From NCBI RefSeq assembly GCF_009496005.1, contig NZ_WIBF01000012.1, positions 1 to 64,000 of the forward strand: DNA of 64,000 bases, in the 5' to 3' direction. Origin of the DNA: Tritonibacter litoralis. GTDB lineage: Bacteria > Pseudomonadota > Alphaproteobacteria > Rhodobacterales > Rhodobacteraceae. How positions within the stretch are numbered: the first letter of the stretch is position 1; the number at the start of each line of letters is the position of its first letter. The position numbers and the translations under genes are program-made. Shown piece by piece: positions 47,946 through 57,175 of the stretch. The notes beneath the pieces are model-generated. The model was not told the origin of the DNA, did not search any database, and saw only the letters and a program-made list of their open reading frames with translations.

Positions 47946-49028
47946 ATGACCACCGTCGACCCCCAATTTGCCGAAGATGCGGCGCGTGCCGCCAAGAAAG
48001 AGCGTGTGTTTGCGCGGATCAACAAGGCGGATGCCTGGTTTCAGGTTTTGGGCCTGGCCTGGATCACGCCAATTCTGAAAGCCATTGCAGGCGACAACCC
48101 CAAAGCGCAGGGCAAGGAGATCTGGCAATTGCTGGGCGTGCCGGTCTGCGCGATTGCGGGGTTCCTGCTGTTGTGGGCCTGGCTTGCGCCGCAGGTTCAG
48201 ACCTCATTGGGGGCGATCCCCGGACCGGCGCAGGTCTGGGAGCAGGTGGAGAACCTGAACGCGGATGCCAAACGCGAACGGGAGAAGGAAGCGGCCTTTT
48301 ATGAACGCCAAGAGGTGCGCAACGAAAAGCTGATCGCCGCGGGCAAGGAAGACAAGGTCAAGCACCGCACCTATACCGGCAAGCCGACCTATTACGCGCA
48401 GATCTGGACCTCGATCAAAACCGTGTTCTTTGGCTTTTTGATTGCCACGGCCGTTGCGGTGCCGATGGGGATTGCCGCCGGTCTGTCCAAGACGGCAAAT
48501 GCGGCGCTGAACCCGTTGATCCAGATCTTTAAACCGGTGTCGCCGCTGGCGTGGTTGCCGATTGTGACGATGATCGTCTCGGCCACATATACCACCAATG
48601 ACGGCTTGTTCTCGAAATCTTTCCTGGTGTCGGCCATCACCGTGACGCTGTGTTCGCTGTGGCCCACGCTGATCAACACCGCGCTGGGTGTGTCGTCGAT
48701 CGACAAGGATCTGGTCAACGTGTCCAAAGTTCTGAAAATGAACACCTGGACCAAGATCACCAAGCTGGTTCTGCCCTCCGCGCTGCCCTTGATCTTTACC
48801 GGGCTGCGCCTGTCCCTGGGTGTGGGCTGGATGGTGCTGATTGCCGCAGAAATGCTGGCGCAGAACCCGGGTCTGGGCAAATTTGTCTGGGATGAGTTCC
48901 AGAACGGGTCGAGCCAATCGCTGGCCAAGATCATGGTGGCAGTTCTGACCATCGGCATCATCGGCTTCCTGTTGGATCGGATGATGTATGCGATCCAGTC
49001 CCTGTTCACCTTTACCAATAACCGGTGA
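47946..49028 (+). CDS. nrtB: nitrate ABC transporter permease
   Basis: 360 aa. Longer than the about 275-residue norm because of an N-terminal cytoplasmic stretch, a membrane helix at about 60-80 (VPVCAIAGFLLLWAWLA) and a charged periplasmic segment (NADAKREREKEAAFYERQEV) before the core permease helices. The core contains DLVNVSKVLKMNTWTKITKL, the EAA-type loop, and LRLSLGVGWMVLIAAEML. Pairs with nrtA and the fused ATPase. Confidence 0.92.
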   Translation: MTTVDPQFAEDAARAAKKERVFARINKADAWFQVLGLAWITPILKAIAGDNPKAQGKEIWQLLGVPVCAIAGFLLLWAWLAPQVQTSLGAIPGPAQVWEQVENLNADAKREREKEAAFYERQEVRNEKLIAAGKEDKVKHRTYTGKPTYYAQIWTSIKTVFFGFLIATAVAVPMGIAAGLSKTANAALNPLIQIFKPVSPLAWLPIVTMIVSATYTTNDGLFSKSFLVSAITVTLCSLWPTLINTALGVSSIDKDLVNVSKVLKMNTWTKITKLVLPSALPLIFTGLRLSLGVGWMVLIAAEMLAQNPGLGKFVWDEFQNGSSQSLAKIMVAVLTIGIIGFLLDRMMYAIQSLFTFTNNR

Positions 49029-49033
49029 TCGAC

Positions 49034-50728
49034 ATGGCTGTGTTGGAATTCAAAAACGTCTACAAGAGCTTTGGTGAAGGCGCGGGCAAAACCGAAGTTC
49101 TCAACGACATCAATCTGCAAGTTGAGGAGGGCGAGTTCCTTGTGCTCCTTGGATTTTCGGGCACTGGCAAGACAACGCTGATCAATCTGATGGCGGGACT
49201 TGAGACGCCGACGCAGGGATCTGTGAGCTTTAAGGGCAAGCCGATTAACGGTCCGGGGCCGGAGCGCGGTGTGATCTTCCAGAGTTACTCGTTGATGCCC
49301 TGGCTGACGGTGAACGGCAATGTGAGCCTGGCGGTGGACACGATGTTCCCCGGTCTCTCCAAAGCGGAGAAGGCGGCCAAGGTTGATCATTACGTCAAGA
49401 TGGTAGGGCTGGGACATGCCACCACGCGGCGCCCTGCCGAACTGTCGGGGGGCATGCGTCAGCGGGTCAACGTGGCCCGCGCTCTGGCGATGGATCCGGA
49501 AATGCTGCTGCTGGATGAGCCGCTGTCGGCCTTGGATGCGCTGACGCGGGCCAATCTGGCGGATGAGATCGAGGCGATCTGGGACGCGGACAAGAAGACC
49601 TGTGTGCTGATCACCAATGATGTGGATGAAGCCATCCTGTTGGCGGATCGGATCATTGCGCTTAACCCGGATGGCACCTTGGGGGATGAGTTCAAGGTCA
49701 CCATTCCACGCCCGCGCGAGCGCAGTGAGATGAACCATCACGAGGGGTTCAAACAGCTGCGGATGCAGGTCACCAATTACCTGATGGATGTCGGGATCGA
49801 GGCCAAGGCGGAAGGCACCAAGGAGCTGCCGGATGTGACCCCGATCCACGGGCTGCCGACAGCGGTGACCGAGGCGTCGAAATCCCTGACCGAAGAACGG
49901 TTTCTGGATTTCTCGCAGCTGCACAAAGTCTACCCAACCCCCAAAGGGCCGTTGACGGTAGTCGAAGATTTCAATCTGCAGATCAACAAGGGGGAGTTTA
50001 TCTCGCTGATCGGGCATTCGGGCTGTGGTAAATCCACGGTTCTGACCATGGCGGCGGGGCTGAATGAGATCTCCAAAGGGGCGATCAAGCTGGATAAGAA
50101 GCACGTTGAGGGCGCGGACCCGGAACGCGCGGTGGTGTTCCAGTCGCCGAACCTGTTCCCCTGGCTGTCGGCGCGGGAGAATTGCGCCATCGGGGTCGAC
50201 AAGGTCTATCCCAAGGCCAGCCAAGCCGAACGGCAGGATGTGGTGGAGTATTACCTGGAACGTGTGGGTCTGGCGGATGCGATGGACAAGCCTGCATCGT
50301 CCATGTCCAACGGCATGCAGCAGCGGGTGGGGATTGCGCGGGCCTTTGCCTTGTCGCCAAAGCTTTTGTTGCTGGATGAACCCTTTGGGATGCTGGACAG
50401 CTTGACCCGTTGGGAGCTGCAAGAGGTTCTGATGGAGGTCTGGTCGCGGACCAAGGTGACCGCGATCTGTGTGACCCATGATGTGGACGAAGCCATCCTG
50501 CTGGCGGACCGCGTGGTGATGATGACCAACGGGCCGCAAGCGACCATCGGCAAGATCGTGGATGTGGACCTGCCGCGCCCGCGCACCCGTAAGGCGTTGC
50601 TGGAGCACCCGGATTACTACCGCTATCGCCAGGACGTGCTCGACTTCCTTGAGGAATACGAACACGGCGCCACCCCAAAATCCCAGCCCAAACCCAAAGC
50701 GGCGGCCAAGCCGATCGCAGCGGAGTGA
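49034..50728 (+). CDS. nrtCD: nitrate ABC transporter ATP-binding protein, two fused ATPase domains
   Basis: 564 aa with two complete ABC ATPases in one chain. Domain 1: Walker A GFSGTGKTT, signature LSGGMRQRV, Walker B LLLDEPLSALDAL. Domain 2 from about residue 295: Walker A GHSGCGKST, signature MSNGMQQRV (Asn replaces Gly), Walker B LLLDEPFGMLDSL. In cyanobacteria these are separate NrtC and NrtD proteins, and NrtC carries an extra binding domain that is absent here. A GTG at 49025 overlaps the nrtB stop; ATG 49034 gives the normal N-terminus. Confidence 0.9.
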   Translation: MAVLEFKNVYKSFGEGAGKTEVLNDINLQVEEGEFLVLLGFSGTGKTTLINLMAGLETPTQGSVSFKGKPINGPGPERGVIFQSYSLMPWLTVNGNVSLAVDTMFPGLSKAEKAAKVDHYVKMVGLGHATTRRPAELSGGMRQRVNVARALAMDPEMLLLDEPLSALDALTRANLADEIEAIWDADKKTCVLITNDVDEAILLADRIIALNPDGTLGDEFKVTIPRPRERSEMNHHEGFKQLRMQVTNYLMDVGIEAKAEGTKELPDVTPIHGLPTAVTEASKSLTEERFLDFSQLHKVYPTPKGPLTVVEDFNLQINKGEFISLIGHSGCGKSTVLTMAAGLNEISKGAIKLDKKHVEGADPERAVVFQSPNLFPWLSARENCAIGVDKVYPKASQAERQDVVEYYLERVGLADAMDKPASSMSNGMQQRVGIARAFALSPKLLLLDEPFGMLDSLTRWELQEVLMEVWSRTKVTAICVTHDVDEAILLADRVVMMTNGPQATIGKIVDVDLPRPRTRKALLEHPDYYRYRQDVLDFLEEYEHGATPKSQPKPKAAAKPIAAE

Positions 50729-50733
50729 AAGAG

Positions 50734-53169
50734 ATGACACAGAAGATAATCGTAATTGGTGCGGGCATGGCCTCGGGCCGGGTGTTGGAGCACCTTTTTG
50801 ACAACGGGGCGGATGTCGACGTCACCCTGTTTAACGCGGAGCCGCGTGGCAACTATAACCGGATCATGCTGTCGCCGGTTTTGGCGGGGGATCAGACCTA
50901 TCAGGATATCGTGACCCATGATGACGCCTGGTACGCAGAACGCAATGTGACCTGCCGGTTTGGCGAGAAGGTTTCTGGCATCGACCGCGCGGCCAAGACG
51001 GTGACGGCGGAAAACGGCGATGTGCTGGCCTATGACAAGTTGGTGTTTGGCACCGGGTCGAACCCCTTCATGATCCCGCTGCCGGGGCATGACCTGGACG
51101 GTGTGATTGCCTACCGCGATCTGGAAGACACCGAGCGGATGATGTCGCTGGGCGAAGGTCACAAGGCGGTTGTCATTGGCGGCGGTCTGTTGGGTCTGGA
51201 GGCAGCGGCTGGGATGGCGGCGCGGGGTGTGGATGTGACCGTTGTCCACATCATGCCGCATCTGATGGAACGCCAGCTGGATGAGGCGGCGGGTTATCTG
51301 CTGCGCAAGGCGCTGGTGGAAAAGGGCATTACGGTCAAATGCTCTGCCAATTCCAAAGAGATCCTGGGTGAGAACGGCAAAGTCCGTGCGCTGCTGTTGG
51401 ATGACGGGACCGAGCTGCCCTGTGATCTGTTGGTCATGGCGGTGGGCATTCGCCCCAATGTGGCCTTGGCGCAAGAGGCCGGGCTGGCGGTTGGCAAGGG
51501 CATCCATGTGGATGACCAGATGCTGACCTCGGATGAAAACATCTTGGCCGTTGGCGAATGTGTCGAACACAACGGGGCGCTGTTTGGATTGGTGGCGCCT
51601 TTGTATGACCAGGCCAAAGTGCTGGCGCAGACCCTGATGGGGCAGGACGCCGCCTTTGTGCAAAAGGAACTGTCGACCAAGCTGAAGGTCACGGGCTGTG
51701 ATCTCTTCTCGGCCGGGGATTTTTCGGAAGCCGAAGGGCGCGAGGATATCGTGTTCCGCGATCCGGCGCGCGGTGTCTACAAACGGTTGGTGATTGAAGA
51801 CAACATCGTGGTTGGCGCGGTCTTTTACGGGGATACCGCCGACAGTAATTGGTTCTTTGGCCTGATCAAGGACAAGACCGATATTTCAGAGATGCGCGAG
51901 ACGTTGATCTTTGGTCCTGCCTATCAGGGGGGAGAACCGCTGGACCCTATGGCGGCCGTTGCAGCCTTACCGGCTGACGCAGAAATCTGCGGCTGCAACG
52001 GCGTATGTAAAGGTCAGATTGTTGAAGCGATCCAGAATGGGGCAACCGATCTGGATGCGATAAAAGCGGTGACCAAGGCCTCGGCTTCGTGCGGGACCTG
52101 TACCGGTCTGGTGGAGCAGGTGCTGGCCACCACATTGGGCGATGATTTCGTGATGCCTACGGCCAAGCCGATGTGTGGCTGTACCGATCTGACCCATGAG
52201 GACGTGCGGCGGTTGATCAAATCCAAAGAGCTGAAATCCATGCCCGCCGTCTGGCAGGAGCTGGGGTGGAAGACCTCTTGTGGGTGTCACCATTGCCGTC
52301 CGGCGCTGAATTTTTACCTGCTGGCCGATTGGCCGCTGGAGTATAAGGACGATCCGCAAAGCCGTTTCATCAACGAACGCAAACACGCCAACATCCAGAA
52401 GGACGGCACATTCTCAGTCGTGCCACGCATGTGGGGTGGGATCACCACGCCGGATGAGCTGCGTGCGATTGCCGATGCGGCGGATAAGTTTGCGGTTCCC
52501 ACGGTGAAGGTCACCGGCGGTCAGCGGATCGACCTGTTGGGTGTCAAAGGCGAAGACCTGCCAGAGATCTGGGCCGATCTGAACAAGGCCGGTCTGGTGT
52601 CAGGCCATGCCTATTCCAAAGGTCTGCGCACGGTGAAAACCTGTGTGGGCACCGATCACTGCCGGTTTGGCACGCAGGATTCCACCGGCCTTGGAATCAA
52701 GCTGGAGAAGGAGCTGTGGGGGTCGTGGACGCCGCATAAGCTGAAGCTGGGCGTGTCGGGCTGTCCGCGCAACTGTGCCGAAGCCACCTGCAAGGACATT
52801 GGCGTTGTCTGTGTCGACAGCGGCTATCAGGTGTCGATCGGCGGCGCCGCGGGCATGGATGTGCGCGAGACCACCGGGCTGATCCAAGTGGACAGCGAAG
52901 ACGAGGCAATCGACGTGATCAAAGCGGTGACGCAGATGTACCGCGAGAACGCCAAATATCTGGACCGGATCTACAAATGGATGGCCAAAGTGGGCATCGA
53001 ATGGATCGCTGAGCGGGTCAATGATCTGGACGAGCGCAAGGCGCTGGTGGAGCGGTTCGAACTGTCCCAGACCATCTATCGCAAGGACCCTTGGGCGGAA
53101 CACGTCAAGGACAAGGCCGAAAGCTACAAACCCCTGGCCGACTTCAAGAAACTGGAGGCAGCAGAATGA
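50734..53169 (+). CDS. nirB: assimilatory nitrite reductase, NAD(P)H-dependent large subunit
   Basis: 811 aa. FAD/NAD-binding half (KIIVIGAGMASGRVLEHLF, VVIGGGLLGLEAAAGMA), two BFD-like [2Fe-2S] modules (CGCNGVCKG ... CGTCTGL at about 410-450; CGCTDL ... CGCHHCRP), then the siroheme/[4Fe-4S] half with the ligand pattern TCVGTDHCRFG and GVSGCPRNCAEATCKD. Reduces nitrite to ammonium. GGAG lies upstream of ATG 50734; an in-frame GTG at 50725 overlaps the preceding stop. Ends in a 4-nt overlap with nirD. Confidence 0.95.
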   Translation: MTQKIIVIGAGMASGRVLEHLFDNGADVDVTLFNAEPRGNYNRIMLSPVLAGDQTYQDIVTHDDAWYAERNVTCRFGEKVSGIDRAAKTVTAENGDVLAYDKLVFGTGSNPFMIPLPGHDLDGVIAYRDLEDTERMMSLGEGHKAVVIGGGLLGLEAAAGMAARGVDVTVVHIMPHLMERQLDEAAGYLLRKALVEKGITVKCSANSKEILGENGKVRALLLDDGTELPCDLLVMAVGIRPNVALAQEAGLAVGKGIHVDDQMLTSDENILAVGECVEHNGALFGLVAPLYDQAKVLAQTLMGQDAAFVQKELSTKLKVTGCDLFSAGDFSEAEGREDIVFRDPARGVYKRLVIEDNIVVGAVFYGDTADSNWFFGLIKDKTDISEMRETLIFGPAYQGGEPLDPMAAVAALPADAEICGCNGVCKGQIVEAIQNGATDLDAIKAVTKASASCGTCTGLVEQVLATTLGDDFVMPTAKPMCGCTDLTHEDVRRLIKSKELKSMPAVWQELGWKTSCGCHHCRPALNFYLLADWPLEYKDDPQSRFINERKHANIQKDGTFSVVPRMWGGITTPDELRAIADAADKFAVPTVKVTGGQRIDLLGVKGEDLPEIWADLNKAGLVSGHAYSKGLRTVKTCVGTDHCRFGTQDSTGLGIKLEKELWGSWTPHKLKLGVSGCPRNCAEATCKDIGVVCVDSGYQVSIGGAAGMDVRETTGLIQVDSEDEAIDVIKAVTQMYRENAKYLDRIYKWMAKVGIEWIAERVNDLDERKALVERFELSQTIYRKDPWAEHVKDKAESYKPLADFKKLEAAE

Positions 53170-53501
53170 GCGACTGGATCGATATCGGAGCTTTGGATGC
53201 GGTGCCTCAGCGCGGCGCGCGGGTGATCAAAACCACCTTTGGCTGCGTGGCGGTGTTTCGCACCGCCGAGGATGAGGTTTATGCGCTGGACAATGCCTGC
53301 CCGCACAAACAGGGCCCCCTGGCCGAAGGGATCGTGCATGGCAAATCCGTAACCTGCCCGCTGCACAATTGGGTGTTTGATCTGGAAACAGGTCAGGCCC
53401 AAGGCGCGGATGAGGGGCAGGTTGCGACCTATCCCGCGCAGGTGGCCGAGGGCCGGATCATGCTGGAAGCCTCTTTCCTTCAACTGCGAGCTGCCGAATG
53501 A
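53166..53501 (+). CDS. nirD: nitrite reductase small subunit (Rieske-like)
   Basis: 111 aa. Rieske-type fold with both ligand pairs in recognisable form: ACPHKQGPL and TCPLHNWVFDLETG, so a [2Fe-2S] cluster is plausible here, unlike NirD proteins that lost these residues. Start ATG 53166 overlaps the nirB stop and has GGAGG upstream; the longer frame inside nirB is ignored. Its stop overlaps the nasA start as ATGA. Confidence 0.93.
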   Translation: MSDWIDIGALDAVPQRGARVIKTTFGCVAVFRTAEDEVYALDNACPHKQGPLAEGIVHGKSVTCPLHNWVFDLETGQAQGADEGQVATYPAQVAEGRIMLEASFLQLRAAE

Positions 53502-56098
53502 CAACCTGTACGACCTGTCCCTATTGTGGTGTTGGATGTGGGGTTCTGGCCCAGCCAGATACGCCTGTTTCGGGTGATCCCAATCACCCGGCGAACTTTG
53601 GGCGTTTATGCTCCAAAGGTACCGCTTTGGGGGACACGGTTGGATTGGAAGGGCGCTTGCTGGCGCCCCGCCTAGGGGGCAAAGACGTCAGCTGGGATCA
53701 CGCGTTGGGATTGGTGGCGGAAAAATTCCTGGCCGCCATTCGCAACCACGGTCCGGATTCGGTGGCGTTTTATGTCTCGGGTCAGTTGCTGACCGAAGAT
53801 TACTATGTGGCGAACAAGCTGATGAAAGGCTTCATCGGCTCGGCCAATATCGACACCAATTCACGCCTGTGCATGGCCTCATCCGTGGCCGGGCATAAAC
53901 GCGCCTTTGGCAGCGATACGGTGCCGGGCCAGTATGAGGATTTCGAGCAGGCGGATCTGGTGGTGCTGGTGGGGTCAAATACCGCCTGGTGCCACCCGGT
54001 TCTGTTCCGCCGTCTGGAAGCCGCCAAAGCCGCGCGGCCCAATATGAAGATTGTGGTGATTGACCCGCGTCGCACCGCCACCGCCAAATCCGCCGACCTG
54101 CATCTGGCGATTGCGCCCGATGGGGATGCGGCCTTGTTCAACCGCCTGCTGGCTGAGATTTCGCGCCGTGGGCTGATCAATCAGGAATATGTCGATGCCC
54201 ATGTGGAGGGCCTGGGTGCGGCATTAGAGGCCGCAGGGACGCCGCATCCCTGCGGTCTCCCTGAGGATGAGATTGCGCAGTTTCTGGACATGTGGTGTTC
54301 CACCGAGAAGGTGGTGACGCTTTATAGTCAGGGGGTGAACCAGTCCTATTGTGGCAGTGACAAGGTCAATGCGATCCTCAACTGCCATCTGGCCACTGGG
54401 CGCATCGGACGCCCCGGCATGGGGCCGTTTTCCATGACCGGCCAGCCCAATGCCATGGGCGGGCGCGAGGTGGGGGGGCTGGCGAATATGCTGGCCTGCC
54501 ATCTGGATCTGGAAAACGCGGGCCATCGCAGCGCGGTGCGTGAATTCTGGGCGGCGCCTCGGATGGCGGATAAGCCGGGTTTGAAAGCGGTCGATCTGTT
54601 CCAGGCCTGCGCCGATGGCAAGATCAAGGCGCTGTGGGTGATGTCGACAAACCCGGCCGTGTCCATGCCCGAAGCCGATCAGGTGGCCGAGGCGATCAGA
54701 ACCGTGCCCTTTACCGTGGTCAGCGATATTCTGGCCGGCACCGATACCAATAAATGCTGTGACCTGTTGCTGCCCGCCACCGGCTGGGGTGAGAAATCGG
54801 GCACTGTGACAAATTCCGAACGCTGCATCTCGCGCCAGCGCCCGTTTTTGCCAACCCCAGGTGAGGCGCGCCCGGATTGGGCGATTATCGCCGAGGTGGG
54901 CCGCCGGATGGGTTGGGCTGAGGCCTTTGATTTCGCCAATGAAGCTGAGGTGTTCCGCGAACACGCGGCGCTGTCCGGCGTGGCCGCACATCAGGGGCGG
55001 GATTTTGATATCTCGGGTCTCGCGGATCTGAGCGACAGCGATTACGATGCGCTGGCGCCCACGGTTTGGCCGGTTCCGGCGGATGGGGTGAGCCCCAAAC
55101 GGTTTTTTGCCGGGGGTGGGTTTTACCATGCGGATGGCAAGGCGCGGATGCTGGCGATCACACCACCTGTGCTGGCAGATCACGGCACCGCGCTGCGGCT
55201 GAACACAGGTCGGGTGCGTGACCAGTGGCATACGATGACCCGCACGGGGCGCGCGCCACAACTGGGCGCGCATCTGGCGGAACCCTATCTGGAAATTCAC
55301 CCAGAGGACGCCGCCCGGATTGGTCTGGAGGAGGCCGGTCTGGCGGAGGTGAAGAACAACCACGGCCGCGCGTTGTTGCGGGTCTTGGTCTCGGACAAGG
55401 TGCGGGCAGGCGAGTGTTTTGCCCCGATGCATTGGACCGGTGAAACAGCAAGCCAGGGGCGGGTCAATGCGCTGGTCACCGGCGTGGTGGATCCGGTCTC
55501 GGGTCAGCCGGCGCTGAAGGGATCCAGCGTCGGGGTCACGCCCTATGTTGCGGGCTGGTACGGGTTTGCCGCCAGCGCGGCGCAGATGTCGCCCGCGCGC
55601 CCCTATGCCGCCGTGGCCCGGACCAAGACGGGCTGGCGTGCCGAAGTTGCAGGCCACAAGTTGCCGCAGGACTGGGAGGGTGAAGCCCGCCAGATCCTGA
55701 ACCTGCCGGACGGGGAGGCCAGCGTGGTTGAGGATGCCGCGCGGGGTCTGGTGCGTGTGGCGATCCATCGGGGGCCGGTTCTGGCTGGTGTGTTCTTTGC
55801 CGGGCCTGCGCCCGTGGCGGTGGCGCGCAGTGCCAGTGTTGACCAGATCGGCAGAGAGATTGCGCCTTTGCAGGTTCTGGCCGGGGTGCCCGGTGCTGAT
55901 CAACCCGCCAAAGGGGCGATTGTCTGCGCCTGTATGGATGTGGGCCGCGAAGATCTGCGCCGCGCGATTGCCGGTGGTGCAAATACAATCCCGCTGTTGG
56001 GAGAGTGCACCGGCGCAGGTACCAATTGCGGATCCTGCACGCCTGAAATTCAAGAGCTTCTCGACTCCACCAGCAACCAGAGGATGGCTGCGGAATGA
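53498..56098 (+). CDS. nasA: assimilatory nitrate reductase catalytic subunit
   Basis: 866 aa molybdopterin oxidoreductase. N-terminal [4Fe-4S] motif TCPYCGVGCGVL with a later Cys in RLCSKG; SRLCMASSVAGHKRAFG and GPFSMTGQPNAMGGREVGG bind the Mo-bis-MGD cofactor. A C-terminal BFD-like [2Fe-2S] module (CACMDVGREDL ... NCGSCTPEIQELL, about residues 807-860) is the electron entry seen in assimilatory NasA. No Tat signal, hence cytoplasmic. Overlaps nirD and cobA by 4 nt each. Confidence 0.95.
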   Translation: MTTCTTCPYCGVGCGVLAQPDTPVSGDPNHPANFGRLCSKGTALGDTVGLEGRLLAPRLGGKDVSWDHALGLVAEKFLAAIRNHGPDSVAFYVSGQLLTEDYYVANKLMKGFIGSANIDTNSRLCMASSVAGHKRAFGSDTVPGQYEDFEQADLVVLVGSNTAWCHPVLFRRLEAAKAARPNMKIVVIDPRRTATAKSADLHLAIAPDGDAALFNRLLAEISRRGLINQEYVDAHVEGLGAALEAAGTPHPCGLPEDEIAQFLDMWCSTEKVVTLYSQGVNQSYCGSDKVNAILNCHLATGRIGRPGMGPFSMTGQPNAMGGREVGGLANMLACHLDLENAGHRSAVREFWAAPRMADKPGLKAVDLFQACADGKIKALWVMSTNPAVSMPEADQVAEAIRTVPFTVVSDILAGTDTNKCCDLLLPATGWGEKSGTVTNSERCISRQRPFLPTPGEARPDWAIIAEVGRRMGWAEAFDFANEAEVFREHAALSGVAAHQGRDFDISGLADLSDSDYDALAPTVWPVPADGVSPKRFFAGGGFYHADGKARMLAITPPVLADHGTALRLNTGRVRDQWHTMTRTGRAPQLGAHLAEPYLEIHPEDAARIGLEEAGLAEVKNNHGRALLRVLVSDKVRAGECFAPMHWTGETASQGRVNALVTGVVDPVSGQPALKGSSVGVTPYVAGWYGFAASAAQMSPARPYAAVARTKTGWRAEVAGHKLPQDWEGEARQILNLPDGEASVVEDAARGLVRVAIHRGPVLAGVFFAGPAPVAVARSASVDQIGREIAPLQVLAGVPGADQPAKGAIVCACMDVGREDLRRAIAGGANTIPLLGECTGAGTNCGSCTPEIQELLDSTSNQRMAAE

Positions 56099-56907
56099 CA
56101 CTACTCCCCAACTTGTCGGCCCTGGACCTTTTTGTTCCGGCAGAAGGCCCCCAGGGCCGAATCTCTTTGGTGGGGGCGGGGCCCGGAGCGGCGGATCTAC
56201 TGACGCTTCGAGCGCTGCGGGTTTTGCAGACCTGCGATATGGTGCTGTTTGACCGTCTGATCGAGCCGGAGGTGCTTGAGTTGGTGAACCCGAAGGCCGA
56301 ACAGATGTTTGTCGGCAAAGAGGTCGGCGCCTGTGCCTGGCCACAGGAGGCGATCAACCAGCTGATGGTGGCAATGGCGCAGACCGGTAAACATGTGGTG
56401 CGTCTGAAAAGTGGGGACCCCAGTATCTTTGGTCGCGCCGATGAAGAGCGGGCCGCGGCCCTTGCGGCGGGGATCGCGGTTGAGATCATCCCCGGCATCA
56501 CCGCTGCAAGCGCGGCGGCGGCCACATTGGGGCAATCGCTGACCAGCCGAGGGCTGAGCGACCGGGTGGTGTTTGCCACCGGAACCTGCCGCGAGGGGGA
56601 CACCGCGCCGGATATTGCGGCGCTGTTACAACCGGGCACCAGCGTGGCGCTTTATATGGCGACGCGCACCGCCGAAGACCTGCGGCGGCAGCTGTTGGAG
56701 GCTGGGTTTGCGGCCGATATGGCGGTGCAGGTCGTCGCCTCGGCCAGCAAACCGGGGGAGGCGGTTTTGCATGCGCAGATCGGCCATCTGCCCGAGCAGA
56801 TGCACGCGGCCAAGATCAGCCACCCGGCGATCATTTTCCTGCGCGCGCCCAAGAAGGTGAGTCGCGAAACAGCGGCTGTTGCGCTGACTTCTGCGGTTGC
56901 CGGTTGA
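56095..56907 (+). CDS. cobA: uroporphyrinogen-III C-methyltransferase
   Basis: 270 aa SAM-dependent enzyme that makes precorrin-2, the precursor of siroheme in NirB. Motifs: ISLVGAGPGAADLLTLRALR, VFVGKE-like FVGKEVG, VRLKSGDPSIFGRADEE, and VIPGITAASAAAA (here EIIPGITAASAAAA). Overlaps the nasA stop as ATGA. Its place at the end of the nas operon couples cofactor supply to nitrite reductase. No siroheme ferrochelatase domain is present. Confidence 0.94.
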   Translation: MTLLPNLSALDLFVPAEGPQGRISLVGAGPGAADLLTLRALRVLQTCDMVLFDRLIEPEVLELVNPKAEQMFVGKEVGACAWPQEAINQLMVAMAQTGKHVVRLKSGDPSIFGRADEERAAALAAGIAVEIIPGITAASAAAATLGQSLTSRGLSDRVVFATGTCREGDTAPDIAALLQPGTSVALYMATRTAEDLRRQLLEAGFAADMAVQVVASASKPGEAVLHAQIGHLPEQMHAAKISHPAIIFLRAPKKVSRETAAVALTSAVAG

Positions 56908-57004
56908 TTTCACAGAATATTTTTACGGGCTGTTTTGGTTCGGTCTAGCCTCGTTTTTGCGCGGAAAGGCCAGTTGCGTGAGTTGTTGAAATATCAAGAA
57001 AAAT

Positions 57005-57070
57005 CCCATTTGTGACGCAGCGTTGCACCTGCTGCATAGCGGCTTTGATTAAACTATGGGCACAAATGGG
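57005..57070. promoter_or_regulatory. widely spaced 10-bp inverted repeat upstream of the symporter
   Basis: CCCATTTGTG (57005-57014) and CACAAATGGG (57061-57070) are exact reverse complements with 46 nt between them, about 105 nt before the symporter start. They may be paired operator half-sites flanking the promoter, or arms of a large RNA structure. The remaining cobA/symporter gap (56908-57175) shows nothing else clear. Confidence 0.45.
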
Positions 57071-57175
57071 GTTGAAGATTAAAAAATGTGCAGTGATTGA
57101 CACTCCGCCGCCCCCTCTATAGGCCACGCCCCACTAAAAAAATTCCAGCCCACACAAGGGCATTTGGAGGGGATA

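Noticed and set aside
48392-50740. 782-aa open frame on the minus strand
   Set aside because: Antisense to nrtB and the fused ATPase gene; composition is that of a shadow frame.
54224-56344. 706-aa open frame on the minus strand
   Set aside because: Antisense to nasA and cobA, rich in Arg/His/Pro, no ribosome site or recognisable domain.
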